A DNA stretch of 64,000 nt from Bin87 sp963666865. GTDB lineage: Bacteria > Chloroflexota > Dehalococcoidia > Lucifugimonadales > UBA3495. A program made the position numbers and the translations under genes. The notes under the pieces were generated by a model, which was not told the DNA's origin, did not search any database, and saw nothing but the letters and a program-made list of their open reading frames with translations. This document shows positions 33,481-41,994 of the stretch, piece by piece (within the stretch, counting starts at the first letter, position 1; each line of letters opens with the position of its first letter). The stretch is taken from contig OY763072.1 in assembly GCA_963666865.1 (NCBI GenBank), forward strand, positions 1,488,001-1,552,000, read 5' to 3'.

Positions 33481-33888
33481 ATGGCAGACACTGTGCTTCC
33501 GGGAGAGCGTTCTCGCATAATGTCCAACATCCGCAGTCGAGACACTCAGCCAGAGTTGTACGTTCGCAAGGCTTTGTGGACTCGTGGTTACAGATACAGG
33601 CTGCACACCCGCCAACTGCCTGGTGCGCCAGATGTGGTACTGAGAAAATACAGCACGGCGATTTTCGTGCATGGCTGCTTCTGGCACCAACATGGCTGCT
33701 CCAAGACTCATAGACCATCGTCAAACCGTGAGTACTGGGATCGGAAACTGGATGGAAATGTAGCCAGGGACGCCCGCAATCAAGCTAAGCTCCGAGAGTC
33801 AGGCTGGAACGTTTTCATCATCTGGGAATGTAGCCTAGTTCAAGACACGGAGCATTTGCTCTGTTACTTGGATGCGTTACGAGGCTGA
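33481..33888 (+). CDS. vsr: Very-short-patch mismatch endonuclease (Vsr)
   Basis: 135 residues, usual Vsr length. It contains ERSRIMSNIRSRDTQPEL, the nuclease core LPGAPDVVLRKY with the catalytic Asp, FVHGCFWHQHGCS with zinc/active-site His and Cys residues, and GWNVFIIWECSL. Vsr nicks next to T:G mismatches that arise by deamination of 5-methylcytosine, so it normally travels with a cytosine methyltransferase, as here. An upstream ATG at 33439 is possible, but the family starts near MADTVLPGERS. The methyltransferase follows within 21 bases. Confidence 0.95.
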   Translation: MADTVLPGERSRIMSNIRSRDTQPELYVRKALWTRGYRYRLHTRQLPGAPDVVLRKYSTAIFVHGCFWHQHGCSKTHRPSSNREYWDRKLDGNVARDARNQAKLRESGWNVFIIWECSLVQDTEHLLCYLDALRG

Positions 33889-33909
33889 TTGTTAACGTGG
33901 AAAACCAGA

Positions 33910-34899
33910 ATGACCGATGCGCAGACAACCGCCGCGACCAGCCGCCCCACAGCGATCTCTCTGTTCACTGGATGCGGAGGATCAGACAGTGGGCTCAGAG
34001 CAGCAGGGTTTCAGATCCTGTTTGCCAACGACATTCTCCCCTACGCCAAGGAAGTCTATAAGTCCAACGTCGACCAGTCCAATGAAACTGAATACCTGCT
34101 TGGCGACGTCACCCACCTTCCCGATTTCCCGGACGCACGGCTACTGGTTGGATGCTATCCATGCCAGGGGTTCTGCCAAGGAGGGGCTCGCGATCCTGGG
34201 TCGCGACTGAACTGGCTGTATATGCAGTTTGACCGGGTGCTGCGGCAAGTCAATCCTGAAGCCTTCATCGTCGAAAACGTCCCCGGGATGATGAGAGGCA
34301 GGAATCGCCGTTATTTTGAAGACCAATTGCGATTGTTCAAAAACGCGGGCTACAAGCTTTGCTGGAAGCAGGTTGATTGCCGTGATTATGGCCTCGCACA
34401 AGAGCGGCGGCGCGTCTTCATAGTTGGGATTCATGAGGACTACGGGATAACGTACGAATTCCCAGATCCTACGCATGGACCGGCCGGGCAGGTACCATAC
34501 AACACCCAACGCCTCGTGCTTGGCGACGTAGGTGTCGAATGGCCGGCAGGCGAATTTTACGACCGTGCGTTCCATTGGTATTACCTTTCGCGAAACCGCT
34601 ACCGGGGGTGGGATGAACAAAGCAAAACAGTGTTGGCCAACGCTAGACATATGCCCCTGCACCCGATGAGTCCCCCGTTGAGAAAGGAAGGGCCAGACAA
34701 ATGGGTTTTTGAAGGAAGCCCTGAGACCGCACGCCGCTTGTCGTTTAGGGAAGCCGCTGCGCTGCAGAATATGTCGGGCTGGGTGTTCCCCGACAGTGTC
34801 GGCTTGATGGACAAGTACAAGGTCATCGGCAATGCAGTGCCGCCAATCGTCTTCGAGCAGATCGCGCGGGCCCTACCAAAGGAGATCCAAAATGCCTGA
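33910..34899 (+). CDS. DNA (cytosine-5) methyltransferase
   Basis: 329 residues. Motif I SLFTGCGGSDSGLRAAGF, motif IV with the catalytic Cys in GCYPCQGFCQGG (about 80), motif VI ENVPGM, motif VIII QERRRVF and motif X GNAVPP. The target-recognition region between VIII and IX is short. I took the ATG at 33910 rather than a TTG at 33889. It protects or marks host DNA, with Vsr upstream to fix deaminated sites. Its last 8 bases overlap the ParB-like gene, whose own AAAGGAG site lies inside this gene. Confidence 0.95.
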   Translation: MTDAQTTAATSRPTAISLFTGCGGSDSGLRAAGFQILFANDILPYAKEVYKSNVDQSNETEYLLGDVTHLPDFPDARLLVGCYPCQGFCQGGARDPGSRLNWLYMQFDRVLRQVNPEAFIVENVPGMMRGRNRRYFEDQLRLFKNAGYKLCWKQVDCRDYGLAQERRRVFIVGIHEDYGITYEFPDPTHGPAGQVPYNTQRLVLGDVGVEWPAGEFYDRAFHWYYLSRNRYRGWDEQSKTVLANARHMPLHPMSPPLRKEGPDKWVFEGSPETARRLSFREAAALQNMSGWVFPDSVGLMDKYKVIGNAVPPIVFEQIARALPKEIQNA

Positions 34900-36004
34900 A
34901 ATACAACCGATCCACATCGACAATTTGGATTTCGACGCCAGCAACCCTCGGCTTCCCAAAAGCGTCCAAGGCGGCGGTCAGCATGAAATACTCTCCTACT
35001 TGGCACTAAAAACCAACATCGCGGGCCTCATGGTGTCAATTGGCGAGAATGATTTCTTCCAAGGTGAAGCCGTCGTGGTCATGCCGGCGAAGACTGGAAG
35101 ATTCACGGTTCTTGAAGGCAACCGGCGCCTGACAGCCTTGAAGCTCCTCAACCGCCCTGACCTGATCCCTCCCGACGCGACCGGCCTCCACGAAGTTGTG
35201 GATGCCGCCAAGCACAGGCCAGACCGCTTGCCCGCCTATTTGGTCGAAAAGCGGGAGGACGCGTTGCGCTATTTGGGCTTTCGCCACATTTCCGGCGTCC
35301 AACGGTGGGGGGCATTGGCGAAAGCACGGTACTTGGACATGATGTTCGTCAGCAGGCAAGGCGGGCCTAGCGAGCGGTATGCAGGAATAGCAAATGAGAT
35401 CGGCAGCAGGGCAGACAGTGTGCGCCGCAACTTGGATGCGCTTGCTGCCTACAACCTAGTGGAAACGAAAGACTTCTTCGAAATTCCAGACTTGGGAGAA
35501 GAAACGTTCCAGTTTGGCGTATTTTACACAGCCGTGGCCAACGCCAAAATAGCGGAGTTCGTCGGCGCCAGGGAACAGGGCGTTCCGACGCACCCAATCG
35601 TGCACTCAGATTGCTTGAAGACTTCCGAATTGAAGGAACTGACCCGATGGATGTTCTTCAAGGATCCCGAGGACAATTACAAAACCAAGCTGGGCGAGTC
35701 CCGGAACATTTACCAATTGGCCGCTGTGGTAGCCTCGCCAAACGCCTTGGACAAGCTGCGAGGCGGAGCTAGCCTGCGAGCCGCTTACAACGATACCCCT
35801 GACACTACCACAGAATTCGTGAAGCTCATCAACGGCTCTACGCTATTGGTGCGGAGCGCGGACGAGCATGTGGAAGCAAGCGGCCAACCCAATGAAGAAA
35901 CTGCCGCCGCAGTGCAGCGGCTGATTGACGAAGTAAAACGGCTCATTTCCAGGCATCCAGACGAACTGCGCGGTGTAGCGTTTCCCGAGGCGGCCGCGTT
36001 ATGA
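34892..36004 (+). CDS. ParB/sulfiredoxin-fold nuclease-like protein
   Basis: 370 residues. The N-terminal third is a ParB-like domain: PIHIDNLDFDASNPRLP, then GRFTVLEGNRRLTALKLLN (about 72-90), the GxRR box that binds nucleotide or a phosphoryl group. A helix-turn-helix-like stretch (about 165-200, YAGIANEIGSRADSVRRNLDAL) and an unknown C-terminal half follow. In defence systems such domains appear as NTP-driven switches or nickases (for example DndB/SspE relatives). It overlaps the methyltransferase by 8 bases and the next gene by 4, so the genes are tightly coupled. Its partner set is not one I can name. Confidence 0.85.
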   Translation: MPEIQPIHIDNLDFDASNPRLPKSVQGGGQHEILSYLALKTNIAGLMVSIGENDFFQGEAVVVMPAKTGRFTVLEGNRRLTALKLLNRPDLIPPDATGLHEVVDAAKHRPDRLPAYLVEKREDALRYLGFRHISGVQRWGALAKARYLDMMFVSRQGGPSERYAGIANEIGSRADSVRRNLDALAAYNLVETKDFFEIPDLGEETFQFGVFYTAVANAKIAEFVGAREQGVPTHPIVHSDCLKTSELKELTRWMFFKDPEDNYKTKLGESRNIYQLAAVVASPNALDKLRGGASLRAAYNDTPDTTTEFVKLINGSTLLVRSADEHVEASGQPNEETAAAVQRLIDEVKRLISRHPDELRGVAFPEAAAL

Positions 36005-37092
36005 TCGAACTGAGCTGGGACAATCGTTTGGTCAACGACCCCGTCAGGCTGACGGACCAGATCGAAATGTTCGTCGCATTCCATCAGGGAGTGTATCCCG
36101 GAGGGTGGGGACAGGCGGAGTTCAGCGCCGCCCTGAAGTCAGAAACCAAGGCATTGGCACCCCCCGTATCCACCCGGGCGGATCAAGAACTCTTGCAACT
36201 CCAAGATGAACTGGGGGTCGATGGATTGCTGTCCGATGATGAAGATTCCTTGGAGGGAGACGCTTTTGACGAGGGAGAGGACTACTTGCAAGGGGAGGAG
36301 ACCGATGAGCTGGATCCCGAGTTCGACTCCGCCGTTAGGCTTGTCGGCAGGCGGGCGCATTGGCTCGAATCACAGTACCCTTTCATTGTTGAAGACAACG
36401 TCATCAAGCTTGTGGACAATATCACGAGAGGGCACTTGGCGTACTTGTGGCTGCTGGCATGTGCTCGGCACAACCAGATAGACTCGTTGAGCAGGGAGCT
36501 CGAGGATGGGTTCGAAGTAGTTTCTAAAGAAGCCATGCAGCAGCTCTTTCCCGACTGGGCCGAAGTATTTCTCTTCAGCAAGAACAGCACCGACAGAAAG
36601 GAGTTGGGCAGTCGAGCGAAAGACGCGGTGCCGTTGCTTGCCGACAAGCTGAACGCTGAAATGCGCGGCAGAGATCCTGGCTCTTCACAAAAGGAATTCG
36701 GCATCGACATCGCGGCCATCTGCACATCGAAGGACTATTGTGGGCACCCTTTTTTTGCATTTGCGCAATGCACGGTAACGCCGGAATGGTGGACCAAAAA
36801 GCACGAAGCCAAGGCGGAACATGCGTTGCGCGCTTACGTCAACGTCGACTCCGAGCATACAAACTTGGTTTTCACGCCAACGTTTCCGCTGAGCGTAGAC
36901 GACTCGTTCAGCTACTCTATCGAGCATTTGTCTGATTGCACCTTATACGAGCGGTACCGCATTTGCAGATTGTTGCAAAAATCGCAGCTGTTCGAGCAGG
37001 GAGAGTTACCCAGCCAAATTCGAGAACCCATGGAGAAGATCGGCTTCAACACTCTAGTCGAATGTTTGGTGGACCCAAAGCCACATAGTTGA
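36001..37092 (+). CDS. Unknown 363-aa protein, possible nuclease partner of the Vsr/methyltransferase operon
   Basis: The N-terminal third is strongly acidic (about 68-105, with runs of D and E). The middle has helices (about 118-200). EFGIDIAAICTSKDY followed by FFAFAQCTVTPEWW (about 235-265) has the spacing D-x(n)-Q-C of some PD-(D/E)xK restriction-type folds. The ATG overlaps the ParB-like stop (ATGA), so the two proteins are probably made together. If the fold is right, this would be the cutting subunit opposed by the cytosine methyltransferase. I cannot match the whole to a known family, and the nuclease reading is inference. Confidence 0.6.
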   Translation: MIELSWDNRLVNDPVRLTDQIEMFVAFHQGVYPGGWGQAEFSAALKSETKALAPPVSTRADQELLQLQDELGVDGLLSDDEDSLEGDAFDEGEDYLQGEETDELDPEFDSAVRLVGRRAHWLESQYPFIVEDNVIKLVDNITRGHLAYLWLLACARHNQIDSLSRELEDGFEVVSKEAMQQLFPDWAEVFLFSKNSTDRKELGSRAKDAVPLLADKLNAEMRGRDPGSSQKEFGIDIAAICTSKDYCGHPFFAFAQCTVTPEWWTKKHEAKAEHALRAYVNVDSEHTNLVFTPTFPLSVDDSFSYSIEHLSDCTLYERYRICRLLQKSQLFEQGELPSQIREPMEKIGFNTLVECLVDPKPHS

Positions 37093-37140
37093 AGCCTGAT
37101 TGCCAGTGGCGAATACCATCTAAACGGGCCAGTAGTACTA

Positions 37141-37153
37141 CCGCCATAGGCGG
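37141..37153. repeat. CCGCCATAGGCGG palindrome
   Basis: Core identical to the repeat at 14082-14094 inside the IS1380-type gene. Here it lies between two genes of the accessory island, showing that the family is not confined to transposons. Confidence 0.75.
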
Positions 37154-37242
37154 CTCCCATCGGGAACGTTTTGAAGATACCTGTCTGCGAAACACGGTTC
37201 GGTTCAGCCTTATCAGCAATGCATCATGGGAGCGAAGGAACC

Positions 37243-37869
37243 ATGGGATTCAGCTACCGACTTTTCGATATAGAGATAGAAAGACAGGTTGACCGTACTC
37301 GCTTGTCATGGCCCGAACCGGGAAAGGCTGCACGAGAAGAAGTTTTCGGCTTCTGGATAGGTAACCGGTCGTACTGCGACCTTCACGGCATAGATTGGGA
37401 CTTTGCCCTGGGCATAGCCGGCTTTGAACGGCAGTGTATTGAAAAAATCCAAGGTTCTCCGGGGTCGGGTGAGACTGGGTCGTCCACCATCGCAGACGCT
37501 GTAATGGTCCACTTGGACTTGGATTTGGCACAAATTTTGAGCGAATTTGGAGGTTTTGCGATGCTTGACGTTGGAGTTGCTTCGACGGTCGCGGCTCTCT
37601 CTGCATCAGGGCACATCCCATTCTCAAGCTGCAATGCTGGTGCCTTTGGCGGGTGGCACCCTGAAGAGTTCCCGCTGGTGGTTTTTTGCGCTTATCCGGG
37701 ATCTGTTTGCCTATTGATGGAATGCGCGGAACACGCAAGCGTGGGCCTACAGAACGTCAGCATGGCGTACGGTCCAGTAATGGTTTATGCGGACGACGTG
37801 CGTAAGTTTAGCGTTTTTGCAGACGCGATTTTTGAACGCCGCACGAGATTCGCAGAACTGCAAGCGTGA
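37243..37869 (+). CDS. Unknown soluble protein (208 aa)
   Basis: Starts MGFSYRLFDIEIE after GAAGGAACC; a longer frame from 37171 lacks a ribosome site. The centre MLDVGVASTVAALSASGHIPFSSCNAGAFGGWH (in two parts) and the end VVFCAYPGSVCLLMECAEHASVGL are rich in Cys, Gly and small residues and look like a compact enzyme core. Not recognised. No signal or membrane segment. It follows the Vsr operon after 150 bases and a hairpin repeat, and may be an independent cargo gene. Confidence 0.65.
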   Translation: MGFSYRLFDIEIERQVDRTRLSWPEPGKAAREEVFGFWIGNRSYCDLHGIDWDFALGIAGFERQCIEKIQGSPGSGETGSSTIADAVMVHLDLDLAQILSEFGGFAMLDVGVASTVAALSASGHIPFSSCNAGAFGGWHPEEFPLVVFCAYPGSVCLLMECAEHASVGLQNVSMAYGPVMVYADDVRKFSVFADAIFERRTRFAELQA

Positions 37870-38095
37870 GGGACTAACCAGTCACAAAATCAATTGGTCA
37901 ACCGCCACCGGCCGGCCCGAGAAGCTCGCAACCCTGTCTGTATGCGTCCGACATCGTCGGGACGGCATTCTAGGGCCGGGCGGTCTCTGAGGTGGGATGG
38001 CGGCAGCTCAGGGAATTGTGCGGTCTGATGCGATTGTAGGCTTGCTAGAACTGCTCAGCCAGTGCTCATACCTACCAGGCAGTTGCCCTATTGGA
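37870..38095. other. Intergenic, convergent genes
   Basis: 226 bases between convergent genes, no gene seen. No clear T-tailed terminator for either side. Confidence 0.3.
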
Positions 38096-41000
38096 CTATC
38101 CATGCTTGATCGATGACTTTCTGCCTAATCCGTTGACGATGGTCGTGGTGAACGCGCTTACTGCGCAGACGCGGGCCAGCAGTTCGATGACGAGCTCCTT
38201 GTGGTCGGCGAAGCGGTAGGTGTTGAACCGCTCGGCGATGGTGGGGTCCCGGGGCTTGCGCTCCTTGTACTGGTCGAGGACCCACTCCAGGGCGGAGCGG
38301 TTGCCGAGACGGTACTCCCAGGCCTCGGGCGGGACGCCGGCCAGCGCAGTCCGGTCGTCCAGTTGGATGATGCCCTTTTCCTGGTCGGCGCGCAGGATGG
38401 CCCTTGCCGCTCGTCCTTCGACAGGCTCAGGATGAGCGGTGGGTGAATCCACCCGTTGCGCGGTGGGTGAATTCACCCGTTGCGCGGTGGGTGAATCGAC
38501 ACGTTCCAGGGGCCACGGTTCCGCCGTCTCAAAACCGAGGTGCAAGTCCAGCAGTTCCCGCCCCTGCTGCGCCCACCAGGCAAAGTCCTCCTGGAAGTAC
38601 ACCCGAGGGAACTCCCGGCGCAGGTCAACCTCGTACCGCTGTCGGTAGGCCGGGTCATGCAGCATCGCGTAGGTGTAGGCGAAGATGTCTGCGGCGCTGA
38701 TGCCGTCGTCGCCGTAATGCTCGCGGAATTGGCGCAGGCCCCACTCGGTGATGTTGCTGACCCGCTCGCCGTCCGCCGTGTAGCGATAGAGCGGAAGGCA
38801 TTGGTTATCCCCCACGAAATGCAAGTCCACCAATTTGTCGGACGCCAGCACGTAGAAAGAGCGATGGCGAGCGGCGAAATTTATCGCTCGGTTAGCATCA
38901 ACTCGCTGGTGCGGGAAGATCTGGGGCATTTGATAACGTCGGTGGGTAACGATAGGCGCGTAGTAGCAATGTTTCGTGACGAAAGGACGGTATATCGCGC
39001 TGGTGATGTTTGCCGTCGCAAAATCAATGGGATCGCCCTTCACCAGGTGGCTTTCGAGTTCGGACGTCCACTTGATGGACCTGTCCACCCAATCGTTCAA
39101 AGTACTGGGATCCGGGCCTTCTTCGTTGAAACGCCGCATTTCGTCTCGGTAAACCCGCGTAAAAAACAGGACCTTGTCCGAAAGTGCGTCATAGTCGAAA
39201 TCGTAGGTCCATTCGTCGCGATTGGTAGCGATGCCCAACGAATTTAGCCCGAACACTGCCCGCTCATCTGCGGTCGATTTGGCGAGCTTGGTCTCGCGGT
39301 TGGCCAGGGGCAACAGCTGCTCAAAACCGCTGTCGGATTGGTCAAGCCAATTGCCCTTTGCGTCTGGCTTGATTTCCTGGAAAGTCAGTTCAGACAGATC
39401 GAGGCGTTGCAATGCTGATAGTTTCTCATCGCCGACCATCGCGTCCACGAGCGCATGGTAGTGGATAACTCCTGTTTCCCGGTGTTGGGAACGCCGCACC
39501 AGAAAGCCGACAGCTACTCCGGTCATAATGCCGAAAACGTTGCCTACGCGGCCGTTTTTTCGTATGTCGCCGCCGAGGTCCACAATGTACAAATCGCTGA
39601 ATTCATCCACCACGATCTTTCGGAAGCCGTCGTCTTGTCGGCTGTCGATGTAAGAACGATTAGTGACGAATGCGATCACGCCGTCATCGTTTAGGCGGTC
39701 GCTGGCCCACCGGATGAACCGCTTGTACATATCGTACTGCTTGGTCTTCTGCGCCGTGCTGGCCGCGATGTAGGTTTCGCGGATGCGCCGGTCAATGGCT
39801 GGATACGCGCGGTTCTTGTTGTTATCATTCTCGTTCTGCTGGTTGGCGTTGTACGGCGGGTTGCCGATGATGACGCTGATGGGCTTTTCGTTCTGCTCTT
39901 GGACGCGGATCCAGTTTTCTTCGGAGACACCGCCCAGGTTGAGCGCCGTCTGCCGCTGCACCGCCGCGCCGCTGGCCCCCTGCCAGTCCATGTTGTCCAG
40001 CGTATCGACAAAGCACAGGTTCGGGAACTCCAGGTATTTGCCCGTCAGCTCCTTGTACGTGTACTCGACGTTGAGGTTGGCAATGTAGTAGGGCAGGATT
40101 TCCACCTCGTTGGCGTGGGTCTCCTTCCGGTACTTGTGCTCCAGCCGGTCGGCCGGCAGGTGGCGCATCAGGTTGGTGATGAACGTGCCGGTTCCGGTGG
40201 CGGGGTCAAGGATGTGCACGTTCGGGTCGGCCAGGGTCTTGCCGAAGTGCTTCTGGAGCAGCCAGTCGGCGCCGCGGATGATGAAATCGACGACTTCGTT
40301 GGGGGTATAGACCACGCCGAGGCGGTCGGCGGCGCCGGGGTTGTAAGCCTGGTAGAAATCCTCGTAGATGCCCTTGAGGAACTGCTGCTTCTCGCCGTAC
40401 TCGGCGATGTCGTCGGCAGCGCGGCCAATCGCGCCGTAGTAGGCGCGGAGCCGGTCCACGGCCTGGCGGCGCACGCTGCCGGTGAAGAAGGTGCCTTCCA
40501 GGGCGTCCAGCTGACGGGCCACGTTGTTCTCACGGTGGAACTGGTCCTCGGCGAAAACCCGCAGGAAGATGTCCTTCGTCAAAATGTGCTGGATCAGCAT
40601 CTCCCGGACGTTGTCGTTGGTCACCGCCGTGCTGATGGACTGGTGGCACAGCTCGAGGAAGACCTGCGCGGCTTCCTGATAGCGCGGGTTGCCGGCCTCG
40701 GCGTCAACGATGGTTTCCCGCAGGTTCGCCAGCACCGCCGGCAGGTCGTCCTTGAACTGCTGCCGCGCCTGTCGGAACTCCTGGATCTCGGGCAGTTCGT
40801 AGTTGAGGAACTGCCGAACCAGCGCGTCCAGGGCGGCCGGGTTGGTCATGTCCACCCGCAAGGCTTCCCGTTGGTCCTGGAACAGGACGGCGGTACGGGA
40901 GTTCTCGAAGAGGATGTTGTCGCCGGGGTAGCCCTGAGCGAGCTTGTTCCGTATTTCCCGGTCCAGGTCGTCGTGGGTGTCCTTGGCTTCCCAAAGGCCG

Positions 41001-41221
41001 CGGGTCATGCGGAGGGAGTCCCGGACGGTGCCGTCGGGCTTGTTGCTGCGGTCGGAGCGCAGCTCCGGCACCAGCGCCAGCCGCTCGGAGTGGTCGGCGC
41101 AATAGGCCGACAGGCAGTACTGGAACGCGGCGCGGATGTTTTCTTCGTTGTCCACGCCGCCGAACTCGATCAGCTCGGCGAGTTCGCGGTGGTAACGGTC
41201 GATGTGCGGGTAATCGGGCAT
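38096..41221 (-). CDS. Single-chain restriction-modification enzyme (type IIG/ISP-like, no helicase)
   Basis: 1041 residues. The N-terminal part has PDGTVRDSLRM...GLWEAKD (about 62-80), which fits a PD-(D/E)xK nuclease (D, E-x-K). The methyltransferase core has SAM motif DPATGTGTF (about 338) and the N6-adenine motif GNPPYN (about 452). Large alpha-helical and target-recognition parts follow. A helicase, present in type ISP enzymes, is missing, so this is closer to type IIG. Near the C-terminus (about 905-945) the sequence reads RVDSPTAQRVNSPTAQ and HPEPVEG, translated repeats (see 38407 and 38437) absent from normal enzymes. It forms a second methylation-based defence gene in the island, convergent to the Vsr side. 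Confidence 0.88.
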   Translation of the reverse strand: MPDYPHIDRYHRELAELIEFGGVDNEENIRAAFQYCLSAYCADHSERLALVPELRSDRSNKPDGTVRDSLRMTRGLWEAKDTHDDLDREIRNKLAQGYPGDNILFENSRTAVLFQDQREALRVDMTNPAALDALVRQFLNYELPEIQEFRQARQQFKDDLPAVLANLRETIVDAEAGNPRYQEAAQVFLELCHQSISTAVTNDNVREMLIQHILTKDIFLRVFAEDQFHRENNVARQLDALEGTFFTGSVRRQAVDRLRAYYGAIGRAADDIAEYGEKQQFLKGIYEDFYQAYNPGAADRLGVVYTPNEVVDFIIRGADWLLQKHFGKTLADPNVHILDPATGTGTFITNLMRHLPADRLEHKYRKETHANEVEILPYYIANLNVEYTYKELTGKYLEFPNLCFVDTLDNMDWQGASGAAVQRQTALNLGGVSEENWIRVQEQNEKPISVIIGNPPYNANQQNENDNNKNRAYPAIDRRIRETYIAASTAQKTKQYDMYKRFIRWASDRLNDDGVIAFVTNRSYIDSRQDDGFRKIVVDEFSDLYIVDLGGDIRKNGRVGNVFGIMTGVAVGFLVRRSQHRETGVIHYHALVDAMVGDEKLSALQRLDLSELTFQEIKPDAKGNWLDQSDSGFEQLLPLANRETKLAKSTADERAVFGLNSLGIATNRDEWTYDFDYDALSDKVLFFTRVYRDEMRRFNEEGPDPSTLNDWVDRSIKWTSELESHLVKGDPIDFATANITSAIYRPFVTKHCYYAPIVTHRRYQMPQIFPHQRVDANRAINFAARHRSFYVLASDKLVDLHFVGDNQCLPLYRYTADGERVSNITEWGLRQFREHYGDDGISAADIFAYTYAMLHDPAYRQRYEVDLRREFPRVYFQEDFAWWAQQGRELLDLHLGFETAEPWPLERVDSPTAQRVNSPTAQRVDSPTAHPEPVEGRAARAILRADQEKGIIQLDDRTALAGVPPEAWEYRLGNRSALEWVLDQYKERKPRDPTIAERFNTYRFADHKELVIELLARVCAVSAFTTTIVNGLGRKSSIKHG
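38407..38439. repeat. PEPVEG-type REP inside the restriction enzyme gene
   Basis: CCGCTCGTCCT, a TCGACAGGCTC centre, and AGGATGAGCGG form an imperfect palindrome. On the coding strand it translates as HPEPVEGRA, a string produced by a widespread intragenic repeat. Confidence 0.85.
38437..38508. repeat. Three 24-bp tandem repeats encoding RV(D/N)SPTAQ
   Basis: CGGTGGGTGAATCCACCCGT and variants repeat with a 24-base period, 8 codons, next to the PEPVEG repeat. Each unit contains GGGTGAAT-CCACCC, itself nearly palindromic. The array adds a flexible, hydrophilic loop to the enzyme without breaking the frame. Confidence 0.85.
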
Positions 41222-41426
41222 GGCGAGTATACCGTGGCCAAGGTAGTCAGAAAATGGAGCAGAAGCTCGCCGCGGATGTGACGGGAGCCCATTCTAACAA
41301 CCTCGCCCGTTGCGCACAAAATGTCAGTTCAGGCGGCTAAAATGCCGAAACGAAATCCGTCGTGGAATCAATCGCTTTCAGCTGCCGCCCGGTCAAATCC
41401 CGAGTAGCGAAATCTCATCTGTGGGG

Positions 41427-41537
41427 GTAGCGTTGCAATTTAGGTGGTTTCCCTATGTAGGGGCGAATAATCATTCGCCCCTACCCACGCTAGCCGCGGC
41501 GTCCACCGAAATCAAACCACCTGATACGGAACGCTAC
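41427..41537. repeat. MITE-like element carrying a GTAGGGGCGAATAA palindrome
   Basis: The outer arms (41427-41450 and 41514-41537) share GTAGCGTT and AGGTGGTTT in inverted order; they differ only in the central six or so bases. Inside lies a near-perfect 28-bp palindrome (41457-41484) of the GTAGGGGCGAATAA family. The surrounding gap 41222-41709 has no gene. Confidence 0.7.
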
Positions 41538-41709
41538 CTACAAGCGACTTGCAAAAGGGGTTGTGGGCAAGCGAGGCTGGTGGGCGGGTGACAATCTGGA
41601 TAAGCCTAAAATGATTGTCAAGGTATTGACGTGATACAATGGCGAAGCAACGTTCGCCAAGGGCAAACCGGGCGGGTACGCTTTAGCGTATCTTGATGAA
41701 CCAATCCCG

Positions 41710-41994
41710 ATGAACAACGATAATGGCTTTTTCACCAGTGCCGACCGGAGGGTGCTAAAGAGTTTGATCAGGAACTTGGTCGTCGGCGTTACCTTTGCTG
41801 TATGCGCATTTATTTCGCAGGCAGCTTGGCAACTGGTGTTCGACCCAACGAGCATGATGGGAATGACAGTCACGCTTTGCAGCCAGATAGGGTGCGGTTT
41901 GGTGGCTGCATTCCACGTCGTTGCCGGGGTAGTTGTTCTATGCAATCATTCGTTTAGGGATACCGTGGACCAGATTAGGGAGCGCAGGAATTGA
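41710..41994 (+). CDS. Small hypothetical membrane protein (94 aa)
   Basis: Two predicted helices, about 24-44 (VVGVTFAVCAFISQAAWQLVF) and 58-78 (QIGCGLVAAFHVVAGVVVLC), with a basic end. Not recognised. The stop TGA overlaps the TTG of the next gene, so the two small membrane proteins are probably co-translated. No motif indicates function. Confidence 0.55.
   Translation: MNNDNGFFTSADRRVLKSLIRNLVVGVTFAVCAFISQAAWQLVFDPTSMMGMTVTLCSQIGCGLVAAFHVVAGVVVLCNHSFRDTVDQIRERRN

Noticed and set aside
38437..38508. CRISPR array
   Set aside because: The 24-base units are contiguous without spacers and lie in frame in a coding sequence.
39899..41281. A 460-codon plus-strand frame opposite the restriction enzyme
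   Set aside because: Antisense shadow of the methyltransferase core.
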